A stretch of 64,000 nt of DNA from an uncultured Poribacteria bacterium (lineage in GTDB: Bacteria > Poribacteria > WGA-4E > WGA-3G): the NCBI GenBank assembly GCA_951828385.1, contig OX639973.1:2343200-2407199 (forward strand). The letters run 5' to 3'. The position numbers and the translations under genes were made by a program. Numbering within the stretch: position 1 is the stretch's first letter; every line of letters starts with the position of its first letter. The notes beneath the pieces are model-generated. The model was not told the DNA's origin. It ran no database searches and saw nothing but the letters and a program-made list of their open reading frames with translations. Of this stretch, positions 44,610 to 53,143 are shown one piece after another.

Positions 44610-46703
44610 ATGAAACAAAATCGAAGACCGGCACCCTTTAATGTTGTGCCGAGTGATACCGAAGGAATTACATGGGCATTACCAGAAGGCGCAACCGCCC
44701 GATTGGGAAAAGGTAATTTTCGTAGTGTGAAACCGTCCCCAAATGGCACGTATTTCGCCGTTGGAACTGGTATGGGACTCTGGTGGTATGAAATGTCGTC
44801 AAAGTCGCCTATCGCGTTGTGGGAAACTGAGCGCGGTATGATCTCCACTGTCGATTTTTCGCAAGATAGCGAATGGATTGCTATCGCCAATTATGATGGC
44901 GTTATTAAGGTGGTGGATATTCAGAGTGGTGAGTATCTCGCGCAGATGAAGCGGACAGAAGAACATAATATCTATTGGCACATCCACTTTTCTCCGGATC
45001 AAAAGTGGATCGCCACCGCGAATTTTAGCGGCATCGTTGAAGTGTTAGATGTCCATCGCGGTGTGTGCATCGCAGAGATGGATCGAGGTGAGCGTGAAGT
45101 TGAATCAGCTGATATTTCCCAACTTGAATTTTCGCCCGATGGACAGTACATCGCTGCTATTGGAGATAACGATAAAGTCTATTCAGTCCGCGATGATCGA
45201 CTTGTTAACCCTGATACAGAAGGCATGCAAACTCACATCTGGCATCCTGCAACAGGTGTACCAATTGTCAAATTCGCAGGTAGTAGATTTGCGTTCTCGC
45301 CAGACAGTCGCCTGTTGGCGGGCGCGACTCCCGATGAATCCGCCAGTGATGACGACCGCGTTGACCGATGGATCTCAGTGTGGGATATAGCGAAGGTGGA
45401 GCGCATTGCTCACTTCAAAGCACATAGCGATTGGGTAGATGCTATTACCTTTTCGCCTTGCAGTAATTTCCTCGTATCAAGTAGCAGAGATAAAAACCTA
45501 CGCGTGTGGGATGTCGCGAAGGGTGTGCAAAAGACGGCTTATAATGACTTTCAAACGTCTCGGATAGCACCATTTTATTCGACCAAAGGTGAGTTGTTCG
45601 CGATTGTTGATGGGCAAGACACCATTGAAGTCTGGAATATGGAACGCAATGAAAAAATAGAAATCCCGGAATTACATCCGAGGAGTATTGATGCCGCATG
45701 GTTCAGAGAATTCCCGCAGTTGGCTCTCGCCGCGGTTCACACCAACACCACACCAAACAAAAAGACTCAAATTGGCAACATACATACATTCTCAACACTC
45801 TGTGAACCCGATTGCTTTCCAGATCCGGTTCTGTTTTTGCCGGATGGAAAGACGCTGGCGATAAGAGGGCATCGGACCGGTATTGTGCTATGGGATGTTG
45901 AAAGTAAGCAGGTTCGGGAAACATTATTGAAGGATACACGCCTTACCTCTTTTACTGTTCTGCCTTCTGGAAACATGCTGGCTGCCCATAGTCAAGACAA
46001 CAACATCAAAGTTTGGGATGCCGAGAAACCTGACGCACCGATTGCAGAATTCACTGAAACCGATTCGGTCCGATTGATATGGAATATAGCGTTCGCACCG
46101 ACGGGTGATCTACTTGCAGTTGGAAGTAGGGAAGGCGCAATCTATCTATGGGATTTCAAACGTAAGGAGCGGTTGAAACCTCTCACAGGACACACCGAGC
46201 ACATTTGGTCCGTGTGCTTCTCGCCAGATGGCAAACGCCTGGTGAGCGGTTCAAACGATAGAATCGCCCGGTTGTGGGATGTTGCATCCGGCGAAGAGAT
46301 TGCAACAGTGCCATTGGGTGAACCTCGGACACTTATGGAGATAGCATTTTCACCGTGTGGTAACTTGATTGCGGGTGGGCTGTATGGCGAACTCCGTTTA
46401 TGGAATGCCGACACGCTGACAACGCTTTTTGCGATCCCACAGCCGGAGACGCAGAAGCCGTACGCCTTGGCATTCTCGCCGTGTGGTCAGTATCTGGCAT
46501 CGGGTACCTGGTGGGAGAAAGGCATGGAAAATATGGCAATTCGGTTATGGGATGTGGCAAGTGGTGAAAATATTGCAACGCTCTGGGGACATCCGACAGA
46601 TATTCAGTCGCTTGCATTTTCACCAGACGGGACACTTCTGGCGACTGGTAGTTTCGAGTGCACAACCCTCCTCTGGGATTTGAAACCCTTTATAGGTTCG
46701 TAA
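44610..46703 (+). CDS. WD40 repeat protein, copy 2
   Basis: 697 aa from ATG 44610 with AAGGAG 5 bases upstream. Clear WD units such as CFSPDGKRLVSGSNDRIARLWD and AFSPDGTLLATGSF. It has the same N-terminal text as copy 1 and the same C-terminal end (LLWDLKPF / MLWDMKPY), so the pair arose by tandem duplication. No additional domain; no known partner in the window. Confidence 0.9.
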   Translation: MKQNRRPAPFNVVPSDTEGITWALPEGATARLGKGNFRSVKPSPNGTYFAVGTGMGLWWYEMSSKSPIALWETERGMISTVDFSQDSEWIAIANYDGVIKVVDIQSGEYLAQMKRTEEHNIYWHIHFSPDQKWIATANFSGIVEVLDVHRGVCIAEMDRGEREVESADISQLEFSPDGQYIAAIGDNDKVYSVRDDRLVNPDTEGMQTHIWHPATGVPIVKFAGSRFAFSPDSRLLAGATPDESASDDDRVDRWISVWDIAKVERIAHFKAHSDWVDAITFSPCSNFLVSSSRDKNLRVWDVAKGVQKTAYNDFQTSRIAPFYSTKGELFAIVDGQDTIEVWNMERNEKIEIPELHPRSIDAAWFREFPQLALAAVHTNTTPNKKTQIGNIHTFSTLCEPDCFPDPVLFLPDGKTLAIRGHRTGIVLWDVESKQVRETLLKDTRLTSFTVLPSGNMLAAHSQDNNIKVWDAEKPDAPIAEFTETDSVRLIWNIAFAPTGDLLAVGSREGAIYLWDFKRKERLKPLTGHTEHIWSVCFSPDGKRLVSGSNDRIARLWDVASGEEIATVPLGEPRTLMEIAFSPCGNLIAGGLYGELRLWNADTLTTLFAIPQPETQKPYALAFSPCGQYLASGTWWEKGMENMAIRLWDVASGENIATLWGHPTDIQSLAFSPDGTLLATGSFECTTLLWDLKPFIGS

Positions 46704-46765
46704 GATCTACTAACATGCACTGATTGTTGATGGCTGACTGTGGACTGCCTCTCACAAAAAATATA

Positions 46766-46795
46766 TTGACAGCATTTTCTCCTGCAGTGTATGAT
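46766..46795 (+). promoter_or_regulatory. Promoter of gnd
   Basis: TTGACA, 18 bp, TATGAT, about 35 bp before the start codon. Confidence 0.7.
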
Positions 46796-46830
46796 ATGCA
46801 AAACAGACGTTACCACAGGAGGAAACAGAT

Positions 46831-48294
46831 TTGGCAGCAGATATTGGACTTATCGGATTAGCAGTGATGGGCGAAAACCTCGCACTGAACATGGAAAGCA
46901 AAGGCTTTGAAGTAGCGGTTTTTAACCGTACCGTCTCACGGGTAGACGCTTTCATGGAACGTGCTGCGAAGGGCAAAAATATCACTGGAGCACATTCTAT
47001 ACCAGAATTCATTGCGAAATTAGATACACCTCGCAAAATTATCTTGATGGTGAAAGCAGGGGAACCCGTTGATGCGTTTATTGAGTTATTAGTTCCACAC
47101 CTCTCAAAAGGCGACCTCATTATTGACGGCGGGAACTCTAATTTCAACGACACCGTCCGCAGACACGCGGCGTTAGCCGAACAGGATATTCTGTTTATCG
47201 GCACGGGTATCTCCGGCGGTGAAGAAGGCGCGCTCAAAGGACCAGCGATGATGCCGGGAGGTTCAGCTAAGGCGTACACACTCGTGGAGCCTATCTTTAC
47301 GAAGATCGCAGCCCAAGTAGACGGCACACCGTGCTGCTCCTACATTGGACCGGACGGTGCCGGACATTACGTGAAGATGGTGCATAACGGCATTGAATAC
47401 GGCGATATGCAGCTGATATGCGAAGCCTATTCGTTAATGAAAAGTGTCTTGGGCATGAACGCTAATGAGATGCAAGCAGTCTTCAGCGAATGGAACAGCG
47501 GCGAATTGAATTCCTATCTCATCGAAATCACCGCTGACATTTTCACACAGCTCGATAGCAGCGGCACACCTTTTGTGGATGTTGTGCTGGACCAAGCGGG
47601 ACAAAAAGGCACCGGTAAATGGACGAGCATCTCGGCACTGGATCTCGGCATCTCCGCACCGACAATCGCCGAGGCGGTTTTTGCGCGCTGTATTTCCGCT
47701 GTCAAAAGCGAACGGGTCGCAGCAGAACAGGTTATTCAAGGACCCGCAGGAACATTCCAAGGCGACCGAGATGAAGCATTAAAAGCGATTCATGACGCAC
47801 TCTACGCCGCGAAAATTTGTTCTTATGCGCAAGGTTTCGCGCTAATGCGGGAAGCAAGCGAAGAATTCGGTTGGAATTTGGACCTCGGCAAGATTAGTCT
47901 CGGTTGGCGTGGCGGGTGTATCATCCGCGCAAAATTCCTGCACCGGATCGCTGAAGCGTTTGAGCGAAATCCTGAACTCCCCAACCTACTCCTCGATTCC
48001 TATTTCCGAGGTGTGATTGAAGCGGCACAACCGAACTGGCGAAACGTCATCGGTACAGCCACGCAACTCGGTGTCCCGATCCCGGCGTTCAGCTCTGCTT
48101 TAGCCTATTTCGATAGCTACCGCAGCGGCAGGCTCTCCGCGAATCTCATCCAAGCGATGCGCGACTACTTCGGCGCACACACCTATCATAAACTCGATGC
48201 AGACGGGAACACGGTTCTCGGAAAAGACGGCGAGCCGACGGTATTCCATACCGAATGGATGCTCGACGGTCGCCCGGAAGTTATTGTTGAATAG
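46831..48294 (+). CDS. gnd: 6-phosphogluconate dehydrogenase, decarboxylating
   Basis: 487 aa, TTG start fixed by AGGAGG 8 bases upstream. It converts 6-phosphogluconate to ribulose 5-phosphate, CO2 and NADPH in the pentose phosphate pathway. Motifs: nucleotide-binding GLAVMGENLALNMESKGF, substrate-binding GTGISGGEEGALKGPAMMPGG (one residue over the usual core), catalytic Lys in KMVHNGIEYGDMQL, and GTGKWTS. Length and all domains fit the long form of the enzyme. It is a single-gene unit. Confidence 0.96.
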   Translation: MAADIGLIGLAVMGENLALNMESKGFEVAVFNRTVSRVDAFMERAAKGKNITGAHSIPEFIAKLDTPRKIILMVKAGEPVDAFIELLVPHLSKGDLIIDGGNSNFNDTVRRHAALAEQDILFIGTGISGGEEGALKGPAMMPGGSAKAYTLVEPIFTKIAAQVDGTPCCSYIGPDGAGHYVKMVHNGIEYGDMQLICEAYSLMKSVLGMNANEMQAVFSEWNSGELNSYLIEITADIFTQLDSSGTPFVDVVLDQAGQKGTGKWTSISALDLGISAPTIAEAVFARCISAVKSERVAAEQVIQGPAGTFQGDRDEALKAIHDALYAAKICSYAQGFALMREASEEFGWNLDLGKISLGWRGGCIIRAKFLHRIAEAFERNPELPNLLLDSYFRGVIEAAQPNWRNVIGTATQLGVPIPAFSSALAYFDSYRSGRLSANLIQAMRDYFGAHTYHKLDADGNTVLGKDGEPTVFHTEWMLDGRPEVIVE

Positions 48295-48295
48295 T

Positions 48296-48449
48296 TGTCA
48301 GTTGTTAGTACGGTTTTTCTGCGAAAAACCTTTCAGTTGTCAGTCTGCTTCGCAGTGAGAGTTAAAGAGGTTTGCTGTTGCTTGAACTCTAACCGCAACT
48401 GCCCCAAGATGACTCTTAACTGAAAACTCATAACTGATAATTCTTAATA
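48296..48449. repeat. Palindromic AGTTGTCAG / TAACTGAAAACT-type element
   Basis: GTTGTCAGTTGTTAG and TTTCAGTTGTCAG at the left, CTTAACTGAAAACTCATAACTG at the right in inverted form; GGTTTTTCTGCGAAAAACC inside is a perfect hairpin. Related to 55268-55325. Confidence 0.6.
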
Positions 48450-48460
48450 AAGGAGCGTTT

Positions 48461-49357
48461 ATGGCATACGGACCACAACAAGCATTATACGATTTTGAAC
48501 CGCAGCACGAGTTTTTCGTTGGCATCGACTCAGACGGTTGCGTTTTCAATAGCATGGAGGTCAAACACAACGACTGCTTCAGTGTGAACCTCGTCAAACA
48601 TTTTGGATTGGCATCCATCTCACGGCAGGTGCATCAGGCATGGGATTTTGTGAATCTCTACTCAAAGACCCGTGGCACGAACCGGTTCAAGGCGATCCTA
48701 TTGGTGTGCGATTTCTTACGCGAGATGTCGCTCGTGCAGAAGATGGGTGTCGCAGTGCCGGAACTGCCCTATCTACGCGAATGGTCGGAAACGGAAACGA
48801 AACTCGGTAACCCCGCACTCCAAACTGCCATTGACAACGCCACCGGTGAGCGGCTCGATGAACTGAGCCAAGTCATGGCGTGGAGTCTCGGCGTGAACGA
48901 AAGTGTCGCTGAGATTGTCTATAACCTCCCCCCATTTCCCGGCGTGCGTGAAACATTACAACGGCTGCAAGGTAAAGCGGATGTCATCGTCGTCTCCGCT
49001 ACGCCGGACGAAGCACTCCAACGCGAATGGGATGAACACGAAATTGACGTTTATGTCGCGCTCATTGCCGGACAGGAGATGGGTACGAAAACGGAACATC
49101 TCACGATAACGACGAAAGACAGGTATCCCGAAAACCACGTCTTGATGCTCGGCGATTCACCCGGCGACCTGAAAGCAGCACAAGATGTAGGCGCATTGTT
49201 CTTTCCCGTCAACCCGGGTGCCGAGGACGCATCGTGGCAACTCTTCCTTGACGAAGCAATGGGAAAATTCTTCGATGGTCAATACGCCGGTGCTTATGAG
49301 GACGCGTTGATTGACAAATTTCAGGAATTGTTGCCGGAAACCCCACCGTGGCAATGA
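48461..49357 (+). CDS. HAD-superfamily hydrolase
   Basis: 298 aa. The nucleophile motif is GIDSDGCVFNS (DxDG), motif II is VVSATPDEAL and motif IV is MLGDSPGDLKAAQ. A helical cap of about 130 residues (60-190) lies between motifs I and II, larger than in simple phosphoglycolate phosphatases. AAGGAG precedes the ATG. Substrate unknown; sugar phosphates are likely given gnd upstream and a dehydrogenase downstream, but that is inference. Confidence 0.85.
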   Translation: MAYGPQQALYDFEPQHEFFVGIDSDGCVFNSMEVKHNDCFSVNLVKHFGLASISRQVHQAWDFVNLYSKTRGTNRFKAILLVCDFLREMSLVQKMGVAVPELPYLREWSETETKLGNPALQTAIDNATGERLDELSQVMAWSLGVNESVAEIVYNLPPFPGVRETLQRLQGKADVIVVSATPDEALQREWDEHEIDVYVALIAGQEMGTKTEHLTITTKDRYPENHVLMLGDSPGDLKAAQDVGALFFPVNPGAEDASWQLFLDEAMGKFFDGQYAGAYEDALIDKFQELLPETPPWQ

Positions 49358-49375
49358 AAATCAAAGCGGCGGATG

Positions 49376-49442
49376 GAAGCAGGAGGGAAGTTTGGAAGGA
49401 ACTGATCGCTCTCTGACCCTTCCATTCTTCCACGCTTCTACT
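49376..49442. repeat. Purine/pyrimidine inverted repeat
   Basis: AGGAGGGAAGTTTGGAAGG at the left and CCTTCCATTCTTCCACGCTT at the right are largely complementary. A related stretch lies at 56725-56805 between nirA and the nitrate transporter gene. Confidence 0.5.
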
Positions 49443-49470
49443 TACCTGTTTACATTACGAAAGGAAATTT

Positions 49471-50421
49471 ATGAAAATTTTACTTCAAGGACGTGTTGAA
49501 GGCGAGTTGTTAGAGAGACTGGAGAGCATTATCGGTGATGAACACACATACGTTGCCCCAGATTCACGCGAGAAACTTATCGAGGAAGGCAAAGATGCCG
49601 ATATCTTCTACGGATATTGCAGTGAGGACCTTTTCCCGCACTTTCCGAATATCAAATGGATTCAATCCTCCAGTGCAGGCATGGACCGGCACATGTATCC
49701 GGCACTCCGTGAGAGCGATGTTCTTCTGACAAACGCTGCAGGCTTGTACGCCAAGCACGTCGCCGACCAAGCCTTCGCGCTTCTGCTCGGCTTGGCGCGC
49801 GGTATCCACGAATCCGTTCGGAATCAGGACAAGCACCAATGGGGTGGCAGCCGTAGCATGCCAATGATAGAGATCGACGGGTTCAAGATCGGCATCGTCG
49901 GCATGGGCGGCATCGGAATGGAGATGGCGAAACGCGCAAAAGGTTTTGATATGTACGTCATGGCTGCCGATGCCTACCGTACCGATAAACCCGATAACGT
50001 CGATGAACTGATGCCGATGGATCAGTTATCAAATATGATGAGTCAAGTGGATGTCGTGATGATTGCGTGTCCGTTGACTGAAGAGACACGCGGTCTTATC
50101 AATAAAGACAACCTTTCCGTGATGCAACCGACAGCGTTCTTTATCAACGTCGCCCGCGGTCCGATTGTCAACGAGCCGGACCTAATTGAGATTCTGCGTG
50201 CTGATACAATCGCGGCGGCTGGCTTGGACGTCACGGAGGTCGAGCCGCTCCAAGAAGACAGCCCGTTGTGGGATTTTCACAATGTTATCATATCGCCACA
50301 TTCTGCGGGCGGTTCACAGCACCGCATGCGCCGTATCACCTCATTTTTCTTGGATAACTTAGAACGGTATCTGAATGGTGAAGAACTGAAGAACGTTGTG
50401 AACAAGCAACTCGGTTTTTAG
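49471..50421 (+). CDS. D-isomer-specific 2-hydroxyacid dehydrogenase
   Basis: 316 aa. NAD-binding GMGGIGMEMAKRA near residue 145, then NVARGPIVNEPDLIE with the catalytic Arg, the Glu in DVTEVEPL and the His in ISPHSAGG form the usual Arg-Glu-His triad. An AAAGGAAA site precedes the ATG. It reduces a 2-keto acid or oxidises a D-2-hydroxy acid; which one is not readable. It follows the HAD hydrolase by about 110 bp. Confidence 0.92.
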   Translation: MKILLQGRVEGELLERLESIIGDEHTYVAPDSREKLIEEGKDADIFYGYCSEDLFPHFPNIKWIQSSSAGMDRHMYPALRESDVLLTNAAGLYAKHVADQAFALLLGLARGIHESVRNQDKHQWGGSRSMPMIEIDGFKIGIVGMGGIGMEMAKRAKGFDMYVMAADAYRTDKPDNVDELMPMDQLSNMMSQVDVVMIACPLTEETRGLINKDNLSVMQPTAFFINVARGPIVNEPDLIEILRADTIAAAGLDVTEVEPLQEDSPLWDFHNVIISPHSAGGSQHRMRRITSFFLDNLERYLNGEELKNVVNKQLGF

Positions 50422-50516
50422 TATATCGCATTTAGTGTCTTTTTTCCCAAACTTACGTGGGTGGATGATATCCATATCCGCCCACACCTTATAAATTTTC
50501 ACAGAAAGAAGGTCTT

Positions 50517-50868
50517 ATGATTAACAAAAAGGATTTTAGATGACATTGCCAATCAGCTTAATGTTGATATGACCGTTTTTGCTAATCCGCGAGCGTAAAA
50601 GCTTATCGTAGGTAGAGCTGGGAAGGTCATAGGTATAGCATCACTTTGGGTGAGCGATAGTTTTTCGGTTGGAGAAGTACCAATGGACGTTTTAGTTAAA
50701 AGATTAGACGCGAAATTACGCGAATGGGAACCGGATATTGCGGCGACGGTCAGGGAACGAATTTCGGAAATCATTGATCTCGCAGACCAAGATGCATTGG
50801 ATATACTGCGATCACGTGCCGTAGAACAGGAAGTTTTGGATCTACTCGATGAACCCGTATCCCAGTGA
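50517..50868 (+). pseudogene. Broken small gene with frameshift and in-frame stop
   Basis: MINKK from ATG 50517 (AGAAAGAAGG upstream) shifts by one base to ILDDIANQLNVDMTVFANPRA. It then meets TAA at 50596-50598 and continues KLIVGRAGKVIGIASLWV and on to LDLLDEPVSQ. About 115 residues would be coded without the two lesions. The last part could be translated from ATG 50683 (61 aa). Family unknown; it lies directly before the AAA/PD-(D/E)XK gene. Confidence 0.6.
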
Positions 50869-50879
50869 GATTTGGCTAT

Positions 50880-52472
50880 ATGAGAAGGTTTAGTACGCAG
50901 GGCCCCGTGAACCCTGAGCAGCATTACGTTGTCCCCCGCACTGCAGAACTCACAGAGTTCATCAAGCGCGTCAAAGAGGGACGTTATATCGTCATCTTCG
51001 CACCCCGGCAGACGGGTAAGACGACCTTCTTCTACGCTGCCATGGATATTCTTGCCGACGAGGAGCCAACCTATCTTCCTATTCACTTAGATTTTGAGGC
51101 ATATAAAAACCTCACGCCTGCCGATTTTTACAGTAATCTCACCGAAGATATTCGCGAGGAAATCGAGAATATTTACCACAAGCGTGGAGAAGTACCCTCC
51201 AAGGCACTAAGGGATTTTTTAGAGAATATAAACCTAACCGACAATGTGTCAATGCTCAGAGGTTTCAGGGCATTGGCGAGGGTATTAGCAAATCAGCGGG
51301 TTGTGGTCTTTATTGATGAGTTTGATGGCATTCCTGCAGCAGTCGTGAGCGATTTTCTATATGCCCTCCGCCGCATCTACATCTCCAGAACCGTCCCCCG
51401 GTGTCCTCACAGCCTCGGCATTATTGGGGTCAAGAGCATCGCGCAACTCAACTACGATCGTTCTGTCTCACCCTTCAATATCCATGACGATTTCGCGTTG
51501 CCGAACTTCACGCTTGCACAGGTACAAGAACTCCTTGGGCAATACACTGCCGAGGTCTGGCAGGATTTTGCCCCAAAAGTCATTGAGTCCATTCACAAAC
51601 AGACAGGCGGACAACCCTTCCTCGTCAACCGATTCGCGCAGATACTCACCGAAGAGATGGACATTCCGAAAACCGAAACACTGAAAATGACGCATTTTTC
51701 AGTGGCACACGGACAACTCCTGGAGGAAAATAACACCAACCTAACACATTTGACCACCAATGTCCGTCGAAATCCTCGCTTTGAAAGTCTTTTGATGCGA
51801 ATTCTGTTGTATGAGGAAGGGGTGCCTTTCAGTCTACGCAACGACCTTATCAATGAACTCGCAACGTACGGAGTCCTTGCAAGAGGCACTGATAGAATGT
51901 GTAAAATTGCCAATCCGATTTATCTGCATTGCATTCTACAAGCATTCAAGCCGTTAGTCAACGGATTGGAACGCGACTACTTCCCTGAAGATACCGATGG
52001 GTTTCAATACCTCACCGACACCGGACAGATTCAGATGGAACGGCTCTTGGATAACTTCCGAGACTTTATTGCCCGCGCAGGGTTCAGAATCCTACAAGTC
52101 CCGGAAACCCCACAAGAGTTCATTGGACAGCACCTGCTCTTTGCGTATCTCGACCAGTTTGTTACCAGCGTGAACGGGGCAATGTATATGGAAGTCCCAA
52201 CAGGGCGGGGCAGGATGGATCTGATCATTCTTCACAACCAGAGAAAATATGTCGTTGAAACAAAGATATGGCGAAGTGACCGGTCCTATGCCCAAGGGAA
52301 ACAGCAGCTTGCCGCGTATCTATCAACAGAAGACGTTATGGAGGGCTACTACGTGGTGTTCGATCACCGCGAGGCACCGGAACCGCGAGCAGAGACGGAG
52401 ACGATAAATGGATTGACGATTCGGAGTTACGTTATTCCTGTGGTGCAAGAACATCCCTCAGTAGGAGCATAA
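50880..52472 (+). CDS. AAA-like ATPase with C-terminal PD-(D/E)XK nuclease domain
   Basis: 530 aa from ATG 50880 (MRRFSTQGPVN); a GTG at 50865 overlaps the gene before. P-loop FAPRQTGKTTFF near residue 45 and Walker B VVFIDEFDGI near 140 mark a STAND/AAA-type ATPase with a winged-helix region after it. The end carries GRMDLIILHNQRKYVVETKIWR, with Asp and Glu-x-Lys of a PD-(D/E)XK fold. Proteins of this layout are abundant in Poribacteria, cyanobacteria and Bacteroidetes; function is unproven, perhaps DNA conflict or mobile DNA. Confidence 0.82.
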   Translation: MRRFSTQGPVNPEQHYVVPRTAELTEFIKRVKEGRYIVIFAPRQTGKTTFFYAAMDILADEEPTYLPIHLDFEAYKNLTPADFYSNLTEDIREEIENIYHKRGEVPSKALRDFLENINLTDNVSMLRGFRALARVLANQRVVVFIDEFDGIPAAVVSDFLYALRRIYISRTVPRCPHSLGIIGVKSIAQLNYDRSVSPFNIHDDFALPNFTLAQVQELLGQYTAEVWQDFAPKVIESIHKQTGGQPFLVNRFAQILTEEMDIPKTETLKMTHFSVAHGQLLEENNTNLTHLTTNVRRNPRFESLLMRILLYEEGVPFSLRNDLINELATYGVLARGTDRMCKIANPIYLHCILQAFKPLVNGLERDYFPEDTDGFQYLTDTGQIQMERLLDNFRDFIARAGFRILQVPETPQEFIGQHLLFAYLDQFVTSVNGAMYMEVPTGRGRMDLIILHNQRKYVVETKIWRSDRSYAQGKQQLAAYLSTEDVMEGYYVVFDHREAPEPRAETETINGLTIRSYVIPVVQEHPSVGA

Positions 52473-52502
52473 TTGGCATGTTTTCACAAAAAGTGGTATA
52501 AT
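52473..52502 (+). promoter_or_regulatory. Promoter of the PemK-type toxin-antitoxin pair
   Basis: TTGGCA, 18 bp, TATAAT, directly after the stop of the AAA gene and about 50 bp before the antitoxin ATG. Confidence 0.65.
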
Positions 52503-52553
52503 GTTCTCAGTTTGGAAACCCGATGCTTTTATCGTAAACAGAAAGGGAAAACA

Positions 52554-52793
52554 ATGGCACATCAAGTCACACTCAATATTCCCGATGCCGTGTACCAACA
52601 CGCTCGCCGAATTGCAAAAATGCAAGGGGTCAAATTAGAAAATGTCCTTGTCGGTGTGTTGCGTGCCTATTGGTCTCCTGCCAATGGTCCTTTGACTGAG
52701 ACAGAGAAGTTGGCAGCTATTGCCCCAAGCATAGAATCAACAGATTGGTGGGATAGCGAAGGCGATAAGGAATGGGATGCATGGACACCCTAA
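52554..52793 (+). CDS. Antitoxin of PemK/MazF-type module
   Basis: 79 aa from ATG 52554 (AAAGGGAAA upstream). The N-terminal half, HQVTLNIPDAVYQHARRIAK, looks like a ribbon-helix-helix-type start; the C-terminal tail is acidic (STDWWDSEGDKEWDAW), as expected for a part that blocks a basic toxin groove. Its stop lies 13 bp inside the toxin gene, so the two are translationally coupled. Confidence 0.75.
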   Translation: MAHQVTLNIPDAVYQHARRIAKMQGVKLENVLVGVLRAYWSPANGPLTETEKLAAIAPSIESTDWWDSEGDKEWDAWTP

Positions 52794-53116
52794 AATCCGC
52801 AGATGTAATTATTGCTGATTTTCCAGGAGTTACAGGTATTAAAAGGCGGCCAGCAGTGGTTATCTCAACTGCGGATTACCATACCACTGTTGGAGACGTG
52901 ATTCTTGGAGCGGTAACAACAAATCTAATCATTGCAACCACGCCCACAGATCACTTGATTGTTGATTGGACAGAAGCAGGACTACGTAGACCAAGTGCAT
53001 TTAGGAGTTTCCTTGTAACGCTCCCACAGAGCAAAGTCTTAGCAGTCATTGGGTCCTTATCATCTGCAGATTGGCAAAAGGTCCAGGCATGTATCCGCAA
53101 AGCAATAACGGTATGA
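52781..53116 (+). CDS. PemK/MazF-type toxin
   Basis: 111 aa from ATG 52781. ADVIIADFPGVTGIKRRPAVVIS with the conserved Pro-Arg-Pro-like entry, then AVTTN and RPSAFRSFLVTLPQSKVLAVIGSLS, fits PemK/MazF-type endoribonucleases. They cut mRNA in the cytoplasm unless bound by the antitoxin. It overlaps the antitoxin gene and is co-transcribed from 52473. Confidence 0.82.
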   Translation: MDTLKSADVIIADFPGVTGIKRRPAVVISTADYHTTVGDVILGAVTTNLIIATTPTDHLIVDWTEAGLRRPSAFRSFLVTLPQSKVLAVIGSLSSADWQKVQACIRKAITV

Positions 53117-53143
53117 ATGCCTATTGAATCTTTTGCACCCAAC

